Source of the DNA: Bacteroidetes bacterium HGW-Bacteroidetes-4
GTDB lineage: Bacteria > Bacteroidota > Bacteroidia > Bacteroidales > SZUA-534
Reading direction: 5' to 3'
Assembly (NCBI GenBank): GCA_002840905.1
Contig: PHDD01000003.1
Span: 182,703-246,702 of the forward strand
Length of the DNA: 64,000 nt
Within the stretch, counting starts at the first letter, position 1, and each line of letters opens with the position of its first letter. Of the stretch, positions 10,325-19,599 are shown in pieces. The notes beneath the pieces were generated by a model. The model was not told where the DNA came from. It made no database searches and saw only the letters and a program-made list of their open reading frames with translations. Made by a program: the position numbers and the translations under genes.

Positions 10325-10774
10325 TTTGTTATAAATTATAAGGTAATCCCCGTCGGATACTACACGGTATTCTTTCAGTAAATATTTAGCTGGGCCACTG
10401 TTAGGTGTGCCAAAGCTTAATTCGTAGTTGCTTCCACAACAGGAGCAAATGGCACTGTTTATTTGGTTTTCGTTGGGGCTTACCTGACAGCCGGCTTCAA
10501 TTTCGAAAGTGCAAGTAGCATCGTAAGCTTTAAATTCATGATTCCCCACATTGACCAATAAAATGCCATTATTGAGATATCCCTCATTGGAAATTACAAC
10601 CACACCATAATCGTGTAAAAGTTCGGTGTATTCCGGATCGTAAATATATATGGGTTCAATATAAAAGGCGATATCGGGAATGGGATGTTCGTTTTTTTTA
10701 CTGCACGAATGGCAAGCAAAAAAGACTACCATTGTAAGCAGGTAAAAAATGGTTAATTTTGAGTTTTGCATCAT
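10322..10774 (-). CDS. Hypothetical lipoprotein with degenerate Rieske-like domain
   Basis: Likely start MMQNSKLTIFYLL...CHSCSKK; C-terminal CTFEIEAGC ... CSCCGSNYELSFGTPNSGPA resembles Rieske cluster-binding loops with altered ligands. Confidence 0.55.
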   Translation of the reverse strand: MMQNSKLTIFYLLTMVVFFACHSCSKKNEHPIPDIAFYIEPIYIYDPEYTELLHDYGVVVISNEGYLNNGILLVNVGNHEFKAYDATCTFEIEAGCQVSPNENQINSAICSCCGSNYELSFGTPNSGPAKYLLKEYRVVSDGDYLIIYNK

Positions 10775-10809
10775 CTTAGTTAAATTTTTGACCGGGAAGT
10801 TATAAAAAA

Positions 10810-11163
10810 ATGAGTATTTTGCATGGGTTGTTGTATATGAGTTTGTTTGTGTTAATTTCGGTTTCGGCACAGGGGCAAAGTAACAATCGCTATTCTGTCG
10901 ACCTTAAGACACCTGACAAACGCAGGGTTCCACTGGAATATTTTATTAAACAAACCAAAACCGATTTAAAAAACGCTTCCGAAATACGAAAAAAGCGGCG
11001 TTTAAATAAAAAAATATCGAAAAAGACACGAAAGCAAACCTACAACAATCAGACTAATGCGGTGAAAAAGCGCATGCGTCGGTCTGAGAAAAAAGCCGAT
11101 GAATTTAATGATGGAAAAGGATTTTTTAAAGAAAGAATAATTAAACTTTGCAGGCATGGATGA
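10810..11163 (+). CDS. Hypothetical secreted basic protein
   Basis: Signal-peptide-like N-terminus, Lys/Arg-rich body. Confidence 0.45.
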   Translation: MSILHGLLYMSLFVLISVSAQGQSNNRYSVDLKTPDKRRVPLEYFIKQTKTDLKNASEIRKKRRLNKKISKKTRKQTYNNQTNAVKKRMRRSEKKADEFNDGKGFFKERIIKLCRHG

Positions 11164-11542
11164 TTTAATTCAAATACTTTTCTTTGTTTTAACCTTTGCA
11201 CTTTTTGTATTTTCAGCCATTCGAAAACAAAAAAAGCCAAATAATAAACCGGCAAGTGCTGTTGAGGTTACCCTTGAGTCGTTATTTGGGATTCCTATGG
11301 TTGAAGAGCCTCAGCAAACCCAGGTAAATGATTATTTAACAAAGGAAGAAGAGGGGTATGAATTTGGAACTGACGAAGGTGTTTCAGCAGCTAAACCTGA
11401 AATGGTGAATCAGTTGGTCGATGATGAAGTAAAAGAAGAAAAGGAATGGGAGGAAGAAAAATCGCAAAGCAAAATAGCTCACGAATTTGATTTAAGAAAA
11501 GCAGTTATTTATTCCGAAATCTTAAATCGAAAAGTGTATTAA
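11156..11542 (+). CDS. Hypothetical protein with N-terminal TM helix
   Basis: 128 aa; overlaps upstream ORF by 8 bp; acidic C-terminus ending KAVIYSEILNRKVY. Confidence 0.55.
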   Translation: MDDLIQILFFVLTFALFVFSAIRKQKKPNNKPASAVEVTLESLFGIPMVEEPQQTQVNDYLTKEEEGYEFGTDEGVSAAKPEMVNQLVDDEVKEEKEWEEEKSQSKIAHEFDLRKAVIYSEILNRKVY

Positions 11543-11689
11543 TTGGAATTCCAATTACAGGCACAGAATTTTTGGGAAGCAGATAAAAAACAACACTACA
11601 GTTTTTTACAGACTTGTAAAAGAGCCAAAGAATTGGTTAATTCTGAAATGATTTTAATGTTTTATTCATTATTCAGTAATTAATTTTAT

Positions 11690-11697
11690 TATATTTG
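11690..11697 (+). promoter_or_regulatory. Candidate -7 element of greA promoter
   Basis: TATATTTG matches TAnnTTTG; -33 TTTG not clear. Confidence 0.4.
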
Positions 11698-11710
11698 TAT
11701 TTCATAATGA

Positions 11711-11745
11711 AAGAGTCCCATGGTTTTCATGGGATTCTTTTTTCT
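11711..11745 (+). terminator. Strong intrinsic-terminator-like hairpin in greA leader
   Basis: AAGAGTCCCATG-GTTTT-CATGGGATTCTT followed by T-rich tract; 12-bp stem with one G-U. Confidence 0.75.
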
Positions 11746-11774
11746 TTTAGTTTAAACAGAAATGGAGGTTTATT

Positions 11775-12251
11775 ATGGGTAAGCTGTCGTATATTACCAG
11801 CGAGGGCCTTAAAAAGCTTATAACCCAGGTGGAGCGCTTAAAATCGATTGATCGCCCACAAATTTCGCAGGCTATAGCTGAGGCTCGTGATAAAGGAGAC
11901 TTGTCGGAAAATGCAGAGTACGATGCCGCCAAAGAGGCTCAGGGCTTGCTTGAGCTTAAGATTTCGCAATTGGAGGAAACCATAAGGAATTCACGGGTAA
12001 TCGATGAATCAAAACTTGATTATTCCTGTGTTCAGATTTTATCGAAAGTAAAAATTAAGAATCTGAAAAACAACACCATAATGGAGTATGCCATTGTTTC
12101 GGAAACCGAAGCTGACCTCAAGCAAGGGAAAATGTCGATCAACACTCCCATTGCCTCAGGATTATTGGGGAAAAAGATTGGTGACACTGTTGAGGTGCAG
12201 GTTCCGTCAGGAATGATGAGTTTTGAAATTCTTGAAATTAATCCGATTTAA
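11775..12251 (+). CDS. greA: Transcription elongation factor GreA
   Basis: RPQISQAIAEARDKGDLSENAEYDAAKEAQ; C-terminal PIASGLLGKKIGDTVEV. Confidence 0.97.
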   Translation: MGKLSYITSEGLKKLITQVERLKSIDRPQISQAIAEARDKGDLSENAEYDAAKEAQGLLELKISQLEETIRNSRVIDESKLDYSCVQILSKVKIKNLKNNTIMEYAIVSETEADLKQGKMSINTPIASGLLGKKIGDTVEVQVPSGMMSFEILEINPI

Positions 12252-12262
12252 ATTATTGAGTT

Positions 12263-12658
12263 ATGGCTTCAATTTTTTCAAAAATTGTTAAAGGTGAAAT
12301 TCCCAGCTACAAAATAGCAGAGGATGAGCATTATTATGCATTTTTAGACATTAATCCCTTGAAAAAAGGCCATACCTTAGTGATTCCCAAAAAGGAAGTG
12401 GATTATATTTTTGATTTGGATCCGGAAACGCTTTCGGGGCTGCATCTTTTTGCACAAAAAATTGCAAAAGCTATCGATAAAGCAGTAAGCTGCACGCGAG
12501 TGGCTGTAGTTGTGCTTGGACTTGAAGTTCCACATGCGCACATTCATCTGATTCCGATGGATTCAGAAAGCGACATTCGTTTTTCAAATCCGAAAATGAA
12601 GTTCACACCTGAGGAGTTTCAGGAAATTGCGTTACAAATACAAAAAAATTTGGTTTAA
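12263..12658 (+). CDS. HIT family protein (histidine triad)
   Basis: IFSKIVKGEIPSYKIAEDEHYYAFLDINPLKKGHTLVIPK; HAHIHLIP. Confidence 0.95.
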   Translation: MASIFSKIVKGEIPSYKIAEDEHYYAFLDINPLKKGHTLVIPKKEVDYIFDLDPETLSGLHLFAQKIAKAIDKAVSCTRVAVVVLGLEVPHAHIHLIPMDSESDIRFSNPKMKFTPEEFQEIALQIQKNLV

Positions 12659-12662
12659 TAGT

Positions 12663-12690
12663 AACGGTGCTCACAAGGCACCGTTTTTTT
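12663..12690 (+). terminator. Intrinsic terminator
   Basis: AACGGTGCtcacaagGCACCGTTtttttt. Confidence 0.8.
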
Positions 12691-13237
12691 ATTTTACCCG
12701 CCCCGGGTTTTGATTCATAAAATCTTTCCAGCTGTTGTAATTCTTTCCGTCGTTTTGTGGCTTGTTTTGATAAAAATGGCATAGTGCAGCAGCCAGTCCA
12801 TCCGTAGCATCTAAATCGGCCGGAATTTCGTCGAAACGCAGCTCCTGTTTTAACATTTGAGCTACTTGTTCTTTCGATGCATTGCCATTTCCGGTAATGG
12901 CCATTTTTATTTTACGTGGTGCATATTCAAAAATGGGAATCTGACGCGACAAAGCAGCTGCTATGGCCACACCCTGAGCCCGTCCCAATTTTAACATCGA
13001 TTGAACATTTTTTCCAAAGAAAGGGGCTTCAATGGCGAGTTCATCGGGCTTGAATGATTCAATAAGCCCAATTACCCGCTCAAATATTTTGGATAGTTTT
13101 AAGTAATGGTCGTCAATCTTTTTAAGGTCGATTATACCCATAGTAAGTAACAGGGGTTTTTTATTAACCACCTCTATCACACCATAACCCATAAGGGTAG
13201 TTCCGGGATCGATACCTAAAATGATTCTTTCTTTCAT
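12689..13237 (-). CDS. ruvC: Crossover junction endodeoxyribonuclease RuvC
   Basis: [56 protein letters not shown]. Confidence 0.97.
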   Translation of the reverse strand: MKERIILGIDPGTTLMGYGVIEVVNKKPLLLTMGIIDLKKIDDHYLKLSKIFERVIGLIESFKPDELAIEAPFFGKNVQSMLKLGRAQGVAIAAALSRQIPIFEYAPRKIKMAITGNGNASKEQVAQMLKQELRFDEIPADLDATDGLAAALCHFYQNKPQNDGKNYNSWKDFMNQNPGRVK

Positions 13238-13332
13238 CCGGATAGCATTATTTTTCAGGTGTCAGCTGCCGCCCTTTCTGCAGGCAGGAACATCCGTGTT
13301 TTTTTACCGGTTTTTTAAAACAGATGCTTATT

Positions 13333-13370
13333 AAAAAGCAAAGCCCTGTTTCCAGGGCAGAACTTTTTTT
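13333..13370. terminator. Bidirectional terminator between ruvC and serS
   Basis: GCCCTGtttcCAGGGC with flanking A/T tracts. Confidence 0.65.
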
Positions 13371-14643
13371 ATTTAATAAAATCGAACCCACAATAATCAA
13401 CCAGCACTTTAGGTATTTTAATACCTTCGGGTGTTTGGTTGTTTTCGAGTAAAGCAGCTACAATTCGCGGAAGCGCTAAAGCACTGCCGTTTAACGTGTG
13501 AGCAAGTTGTGGTTTTTTCTGCTGCTCGTCTTTGTATCGTAACTTTAATCGGTTTGCCTGAAACGATTCAAAATTTGAAACTGAACTAACTTCCAGCCAT
13601 TTTTGCTGAGCGGCTGCATATACTTCAAAATCGTAGGTTAAGGCCGATGTAAAACTCATATCGCCACCACATAACCGAAGAATCCGGTAAGGTAAACCCA
13701 GTTTCTGAATCAATGTCTCTACGTGATTTACCATGTATTCGAGCATTTCGTACGATTTATCGGGATGTTCCAGTGCAACAATTTCTACTTTGTCGAATTG
13801 GTGCAGGCGATTTAAACCGCGTACATCTTTTCCGTAACTCCCGGCTTCACGTCTAAAACAGGCACTATAAGCTGTGTTTTTTACCGGAAAATCATTGCTG
13901 TTTAAAATTACGTCGCGGTAAAGGTTAGTCACCGGAACTTCAGCGGTAGGAATTAAGTAGAGGTTATCGATACCTACATGATACATTTGTCCTTCTTTGT
14001 CGGGCAATTGTCCGGTTCCAAAACCTGAAGCTTCGTTTACCATCAGGGGAGGCATAATCTCTTGAAATCCGGCTTTCTGATTTTCGTCTAAAAAAAAGTT
14101 TATAAGAGCACGCTGCAGGCGTGAGCCTTTGCCTTTGTATACAGGGAATCCGGCTCCGGTAATTTTCACACCCAATTCAAAGTCGATAATATCATAATCT
14201 TTGGCTAAATCCCAATGGGGTTTAACGTTGGCTGCCATAACAGGAATTTTGCCTCCTTCGCGAATAATTTCGTTGTCTTCGGCACCTTTTCCTTTAGGAA
14301 CCGATGCGTGGGGTAAATTGGGAATTTGAACCAACAGTTGATGCAGGGCTAATTCAATTTCACTTAACCGGTTACTCAATAGTTTAACTTCGTCTTTAAG
14401 CGATGTGCTCTTATCTTTTGCCGCGTTAGCCGCACCGGTATCACCACTTTTAAACAGTTGGCCAACTTCCCTCGATATCGAATTTATTTGGGCAAGCAAG
14501 TCGTCCTGCTCTTTTTGAGTGCTTTTCCGTTCATCATCTTTCGAAAGAATTTCTGAAACGAGTTTCTTCGCATCAAAGTTTTTTACCAATAGACGATCAA
14601 TAACATCCTGGGTGTTTTCTTGAATATATTTAAGTGTAAGCAT
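13369..14643 (-). CDS. serS: Seryl-tRNA synthetase
   Basis: 424 aa; coiled-coil arm; LYLIPTAEVPVTNLYRD; FRREAGSYGKDVRGLNRLHQFDKVE; LNGSALALPRIVAALLENNQ. Confidence 0.98.
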   Translation of the reverse strand: MLTLKYIQENTQDVIDRLLVKNFDAKKLVSEILSKDDERKSTQKEQDDLLAQINSISREVGQLFKSGDTGAANAAKDKSTSLKDEVKLLSNRLSEIELALHQLLVQIPNLPHASVPKGKGAEDNEIIREGGKIPVMAANVKPHWDLAKDYDIIDFELGVKITGAGFPVYKGKGSRLQRALINFFLDENQKAGFQEIMPPLMVNEASGFGTGQLPDKEGQMYHVGIDNLYLIPTAEVPVTNLYRDVILNSNDFPVKNTAYSACFRREAGSYGKDVRGLNRLHQFDKVEIVALEHPDKSYEMLEYMVNHVETLIQKLGLPYRILRLCGGDMSFTSALTYDFEVYAAAQQKWLEVSSVSNFESFQANRLKLRYKDEQQKKPQLAHTLNGSALALPRIVAALLENNQTPEGIKIPKVLVDYCGFDFIK

Positions 14644-14667
14644 ACAATAGATTTTTGGTAAAAATAA

Positions 14668-14703
14668 AAAAATCTCCTGATAAGCTTATCAGGAGACTTT
14701 TTT
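14668..14703 (-). terminator. Terminator after rpmA
   Basis: Perfect palindrome CTCCTGATAAGCTTATCAGGAG with A/T tracts. Confidence 0.75.
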
Positions 14704-14726
14704 AATTATTGGGAAATAATATATTT

Positions 14727-14984
14727 CTATGCTTCAGGAAAAACAGAAACATAAGAGCGATCGTCTTTTTTCTTTCTGAATTGTACCGTGCCATCAATTA
14801 ATGAAAACAAGGTATGGTCTTTTCCAATACCAACGTTTTCGCCCGGGTGATGTTGTGTACCACGTTGACGTACCAGAATGTTTCCGGCAACTGCTTTTTG
14901 TCCTCCGTATATTTTTACCCCAAGCCGTTTACTTTCTGAGTCACGACCGTTACGGGAGCTACCCATTCCTTTTTTATGTGCCAT
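14727..14984 (-). CDS. rpmA: 50S ribosomal protein L27
   Basis: [29 protein letters not shown]. Confidence 0.98.
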   Translation of the reverse strand: MAHKKGMGSSRNGRDSESKRLGVKIYGGQKAVAGNILVRQRGTQHHPGENVGIGKDHTLFSLIDGTVQFRKKKDDRSYVSVFPEA

Positions 14985-15004
14985 TTCTTAAATTGTTTTT
15001 TGGA

Positions 15005-15316
15005 TTAAGCGGTAATTTTTTCAATCTCAATTTGCGTATATTGTTGACGGTGACCGTTCATCTTTTGATAACCTTTTCTTCTTTTCTTTTTGAAAACAAG
15101 CACTTTATCACCTTTAACATGTGTCAACACCTTAGCAGATACTTTAGCTCCTTCAACAACTGGTTTTCCCACCGTTACTTTACCATCATTGTCAACAAGC
15201 AAAACTCTTTCAAAATCAACGGTTGAACCCTCTTCAGCATCCATTAAGTTTACATAAACTTTTGCTTTTTCTTCAACCTTAAGTTGTTGTCCTCCTATTT
15301 CTACTATTGCGTACAT
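15005..15316 (-). CDS. rplU: 50S ribosomal protein L21
   Basis: [16 protein letters not shown]...[25 protein letters not shown]. Confidence 0.98.
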   Translation of the reverse strand: MYAIVEIGGQQLKVEEKAKVYVNLMDAEEGSTVDFERVLLVDNDGKVTVGKPVVEGAKVSAKVLTHVKGDKVLVFKKKRRKGYQKMNGHRQQYTQIEIEKITA

Positions 15317-15561
15317 CGCTCCAAATATTATTGTGTTTAAAATCTTTCGGACTGCAAAAGTATAAAAGTTTCATTTATCTACAAATAATTGGCTTAAGAA
15401 ATTTTGGTTTCTTTAAAAAATTGTTTTCATAATCAGTTTATTAACAGGGAAGGCTGCATAAAAGCTAAGTTTTTAACCGGTTTAGGCAGCCAAAATAATT
15501 TAGCATTCTTTTTTAAACCTATGAGATATTCATATATTTGTTAACCATAATTAAAGAACAA

Positions 15562-16146
15562 ATGGCGAAAATACGATTAAAGGTACTAGGGCTCTCGTAC
15601 AGCCAAACCCAAACAGGGGCTTATGCTCTGGTGCTGGCTGAGGAAAAGGGGGAGCGTCGGATTCCTATAATTATTGGAGGTTTTGAGGCCCAGGCCATTG
15701 CAATTGAATTGGAAGCTTTAAAACCACCCCGGCCACTTACTCACGATTTGTTTGTGAATTTTGCCCTGGCTTTTAAAATTGAAATTCTTGAGGTTACCAT
15801 ACACCGTCTTGAAGAGGGAATATTTTATTCAGAGTTGCTTTGTGATAACGGAGCCTCCCGGATAAAAATTGATGCGCGTACATCTGATGCGGTAGCACTT
15901 GCCATTCGTTTTGGATGCCCTATTTATACGACCAGCGATATACTGGACAAAGCGGGCATTATTCTACCAGTCGAAGAACGCATTAGAACCGATAAAGGAG
16001 AAAAGGCACGTACAACAGAAGTAAATTATGGTAAATACGCCCAATACTCCTTACAGGAGTTAAACGAAATGTTAGGAAAAGCCATTACTAACGAAGATTA
16101 CGAAGAAGCGTCCGATATTCGTGATGAAATTAAGCGACGAAAATAA
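15562..16146 (+). CDS. Bifunctional nuclease (BFN/DUF151) family protein with UvrB/C motif
   Basis: RRIPIIIGGFEAQAIAIELE; DARTSDAVALAIRFGCPIYTT; C-terminal LGKAITNEDYEEASDIRDEIKRR; ATG 15562 preferred over the track start. Confidence 0.92.
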   Translation: MAKIRLKVLGLSYSQTQTGAYALVLAEEKGERRIPIIIGGFEAQAIAIELEALKPPRPLTHDLFVNFALAFKIEILEVTIHRLEEGIFYSELLCDNGASRIKIDARTSDAVALAIRFGCPIYTTSDILDKAGIILPVEERIRTDKGEKARTTEVNYGKYAQYSLQELNEMLGKAITNEDYEEASDIRDEIKRRK

Positions 16147-16324
16147 GTGGGGCATTAGAAAATATTCCTTTAATATAATAAATATAGGGAATGTTTTACC
16201 CGAAGAGGTGACAGACACAGAATAAAAATTCCTGTATTTGTCAGATTTTATTACCAACCTTATTTTTTTTATTAGTTTTACAGCCTTCTAATTAAGATGT
16301 TTTACTACGATATAATAAATTGAT

Positions 16325-17581
16325 ATGGGGATAAAAACTCGATTAATCGTGATGAACTTTTTACAGTTCTTCATTTGGGGAGCATGGTTAATAACCATTG
16401 GTAATTATTGGTTTGAAACCAAACATTGGACATCTACTGATTTTGGAATTATTTTCTCAACCATGGGAATTGCCTCCTTGTTTATGCCCGCTTTGGCAGG
16501 TATGATTGCCGATAAATGGATAAACGCCGAAAAGCTTTATGCTATTTTGCACATACTCGGGAGTATTTGTATGTTTTTGATTCCACAAATTAACGATTCT
16601 ACTGTATTCTTTTGGGGAATATTAGCCGCCATGGTTTTTTACATGCCCACCATAGCCCTAACCAATTCGGTTGCTTACACTGCGTTAAAAAATTACAACT
16701 ACGATGTGATTAAAGCTTTTCCGCCCATCAGGGTTTTTGGTACCATCGGTTTTATTGCTGCCATGTGGGTGGTAAACCTTACCGGAAATAAGAGCTCCGA
16801 AAACATGTTTTATATTTCGGCCCTTACTTCACTAATACTTGGATTGTATGCGTTTACGCTGCCCAAATGTCCTCCTTTGGCTCAGGATTCAGGCAAAAAA
16901 GATTTGATTGAAGTATTGGGATTAAATGCATTTACGCTGTTCAAAGATCGAAAAATGGCTTTGTTCTTTGTGTTTTCAATGTTATTGGGAGCCGCACTTC
17001 AATTGACCAATGCATACGGCGATGTATTTCTGAGCGATTTTGCCAAAATTCCTCAATACATGGATTCATTTGTAGTAAAATATTCTACCATTATCATGTC
17101 AATTTCACAGATGTCGGAAACCTTATTTATATTGGCCATACCATTTTTCTTGAAACGCTATGGAATTAAAAACGTGATGCTTATTAGCATGGTAGCCTGG
17201 GTGTTGCGTTTCGGATTCTTTGGTTTAGGAAACCCCGGCGATGGACTTTGGATGATTATTCTCTCTTGTGTGGTTTATGGAATGGCTTTCGACTTCTTCA
17301 ATATTTCAGGTTCACTGTTTGTTGAAACGTCGACCAGCCCAAAAATCCGCTCAAGTGCTCAGGGTTTATTTATGATGATGACCAACGGTTTTGGAGCCAT
17401 ATTTGGTTCGTGGACCAGTGGTTTAATTATCGATATGTTTTTTATTTCGCCCAACGGACAAAAAGAATGGGCCGGAATATGGTTGTCGTTTGCAGCCTAC
17501 GCAACAATTGTTGCCATATTATTTGCCATATTCTTTAAACACAAGCACGACCCTAAAGTGGTAGAAAATTTACAACATTAA
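16325..17581 (+). CDS. MFS transporter, nucleoside:H+ symporter (NupG-like) family
   Basis: 418 aa, 12 TM; MNFLQFFIWGAWLITIGNYWFETKHW. Confidence 0.85.
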   Translation: MGIKTRLIVMNFLQFFIWGAWLITIGNYWFETKHWTSTDFGIIFSTMGIASLFMPALAGMIADKWINAEKLYAILHILGSICMFLIPQINDSTVFFWGILAAMVFYMPTIALTNSVAYTALKNYNYDVIKAFPPIRVFGTIGFIAAMWVVNLTGNKSSENMFYISALTSLILGLYAFTLPKCPPLAQDSGKKDLIEVLGLNAFTLFKDRKMALFFVFSMLLGAALQLTNAYGDVFLSDFAKIPQYMDSFVVKYSTIIMSISQMSETLFILAIPFFLKRYGIKNVMLISMVAWVLRFGFFGLGNPGDGLWMIILSCVVYGMAFDFFNISGSLFVETSTSPKIRSSAQGLFMMMTNGFGAIFGSWTSGLIIDMFFISPNGQKEWAGIWLSFAAYATIVAILFAIFFKHKHDPKVVENLQH

Positions 17582-17608
17582 CAAAGAATACTATATAACA
17601 TAAAAAAT

Positions 17609-17640
17609 AAAACCCGGGGAGCAATTTTCGGGTTTTTTTT
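17609..17640 (+). terminator. Intrinsic terminator
   Basis: AAACCCGgggagcaattttCGGGTTTttttt. Confidence 0.7.
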
Positions 17641-17687
17641 CTTACTTTCAAAGGGTCAAATTAAGGTAACTCTAAAAGTAGTTTTTT

Positions 17688-19571
17688 ATGAAAAAGCGGT
17701 TAAACTTTTATGTGTTGGCAGTGGTTTTTTTTAGCATTACCCTTACTTCAGCATTATTGTTTTTCTATGCAAAAAAACTATATAGCGATTTAATGCACGA
17801 AGAAAAAATGCAATTAACGGAGCGAATTAAAGATGATTTAAACTATTCCCAGGCTATAATGGAGTTGGTAGAACACCTGATAGCCAACAACTTTCAGGAT
17901 GCCACCATAAAAAGAGCCAAACAACTGTCTAAAAATTATCCGAACCCGACTGAGGTTCCCTTTGATACTTTGCAGCTAATAGCTGATGAAATTGGTGTTG
18001 AACATTTTTTCTTAATCAACAAAAAGGGCATTATTAAAAACAGCACCCTGCCCGAGGAAATTGGTTATGATTTGAATAACGAGGGCGAAGCATTTATGAG
18101 GTACTTTAACGACATGTTTCGCTCAAACCAATACCGAATGCAGGGATGGGGAATTAGTTCCGTCGATAAAAGCATTAATGCCTATTCGTACTATGTTGCA
18201 CCCGGCGCCAATTATGCCGTGGAGACATCGGTAAATTTGCAGCATTTTTTGAACCGATACAGTTCTACCGTTTTATCGTCAGAAGGATTCAACCTGATTT
18301 CTACCCATTTTGTTAATGATTATCGCTTTTTAAAAAGCTTTGATATTTATAATGTAAATGATGCAGAGTGGTATTCTTTAGTGAATTTATCCAAAGAGCT
18401 TTTATTGGATGAAGAAGGATGGAATCAACTTAAAACCAAAGGAGAATACACGGAAGCTTTTGATTTTGGTGAAAAATATTATACGCTCATTAAAACAAAT
18501 GCAACACAAAAAGGCTTTCCACCTCTTTTGGTACTAGAGGCAGATTTTGATTACACTAAATACTATGAATTGGTACGTTATAACCTGATTTTTAACGGTT
18601 CCATTCTTTTAATAATTTTAATAGTTGTATTACTGGCATCGCCTCATATTATTGACCGGTTGCTGATAAAAAAAATAAACATCATTAATTACAATTTGAA
18701 TTCACTCCGGTTAGCCCGGTATGATGAAATGAAAACCTTTAAAGGTAATGATGAGCTTTCAGCTATTGTCGATAACCTAATGCACGTAAAAAACTCGGTG
18801 CTTGAGCGCGAAAAGCAGCTGCAGGCTTCAAAAGTTTTAGCTGAGGCCGCCGATAAGTTGAAATCAGCTTTTTTGGCCAATATGTCACACGAAATTCGCA
18901 CGCCTTTAAATGCTGTTGTGGGCTTTGCTCAATTGTTGCGCGATACGGATCCAACACCCGATGATGTGGAACGCTATGTGAATTTGATAAGTGTTAACAG
19001 CAATAGGCTCCTCCAGTTAATTTCCGATATTATTGATCTGAGTCAAATAGAATCAGGACAGTTAAAGGTTCTTCCCCGTCCGGTGAGTTTAAACGATTTG
19101 TATAATGAATTGTTTGCCTCGGCCAAAGCCAAAATTGCTGGGTATAATCGGGTTTCGGATCCAAAAGATATTGAAGTGTTTATTGAGAAAGAAGATTTTC
19201 CTGTGGGAGAATGTATTATAACCGATCCTTACCGCCTAAAGCAAATACTGGAGCAATTGGTCGATAACGCCATTAAGTTTACCTGTAAAGGTTTTGTAAA
19301 ACTGGGATATCAGTTACAGGGCGACAAGGTGTGTTTTTATGTTTCTGATACCGGAGTGGGAATCTCACCTGAAAATCAAAGCAGAATTTTCGGCCGTTTT
19401 ATTCAGGCCGAGGAATACTTGACCCGGGAGCATGGTGGAACAGGATTAGGTTTGGCTATTTGCCGCGAATTACTTCATATTTTAGGCGGAACTATTGAAG
19501 TAGAAAGTGTTATGAATCAAGGAAGCACTTTTAAGGTATTTTTACCCTATACACCCACTGGTAAAAAATAA
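17688..19571 (+). CDS. Sensor histidine kinase
   Basis: Extracytoplasmic sensor, H-box FLANMSHEIRTPLNAVVGFAQLL, N/G boxes; no adjacent response regulator. Confidence 0.95.
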   Translation: MKKRLNFYVLAVVFFSITLTSALLFFYAKKLYSDLMHEEKMQLTERIKDDLNYSQAIMELVEHLIANNFQDATIKRAKQLSKNYPNPTEVPFDTLQLIADEIGVEHFFLINKKGIIKNSTLPEEIGYDLNNEGEAFMRYFNDMFRSNQYRMQGWGISSVDKSINAYSYYVAPGANYAVETSVNLQHFLNRYSSTVLSSEGFNLISTHFVNDYRFLKSFDIYNVNDAEWYSLVNLSKELLLDEEGWNQLKTKGEYTEAFDFGEKYYTLIKTNATQKGFPPLLVLEADFDYTKYYELVRYNLIFNGSILLIILIVVLLASPHIIDRLLIKKINIINYNLNSLRLARYDEMKTFKGNDELSAIVDNLMHVKNSVLEREKQLQASKVLAEAADKLKSAFLANMSHEIRTPLNAVVGFAQLLRDTDPTPDDVERYVNLISVNSNRLLQLISDIIDLSQIESGQLKVLPRPVSLNDLYNELFASAKAKIAGYNRVSDPKDIEVFIEKEDFPVGECIITDPYRLKQILEQLVDNAIKFTCKGFVKLGYQLQGDKVCFYVSDTGVGISPENQSRIFGRFIQAEEYLTREHGGTGLGLAICRELLHILGGTIEVESVMNQGSTFKVFLPYTPTGKK

Positions 19572-19597
19572 AAGCCGGAACTGAGCCGGCTTTTTTA
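19565..19597. terminator. Bidirectional terminator
   Basis: AAAGCCGGaactgagCCGGCTTTttt between convergent genes. Confidence 0.8.
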
Positions 19598-19599
19598 AA

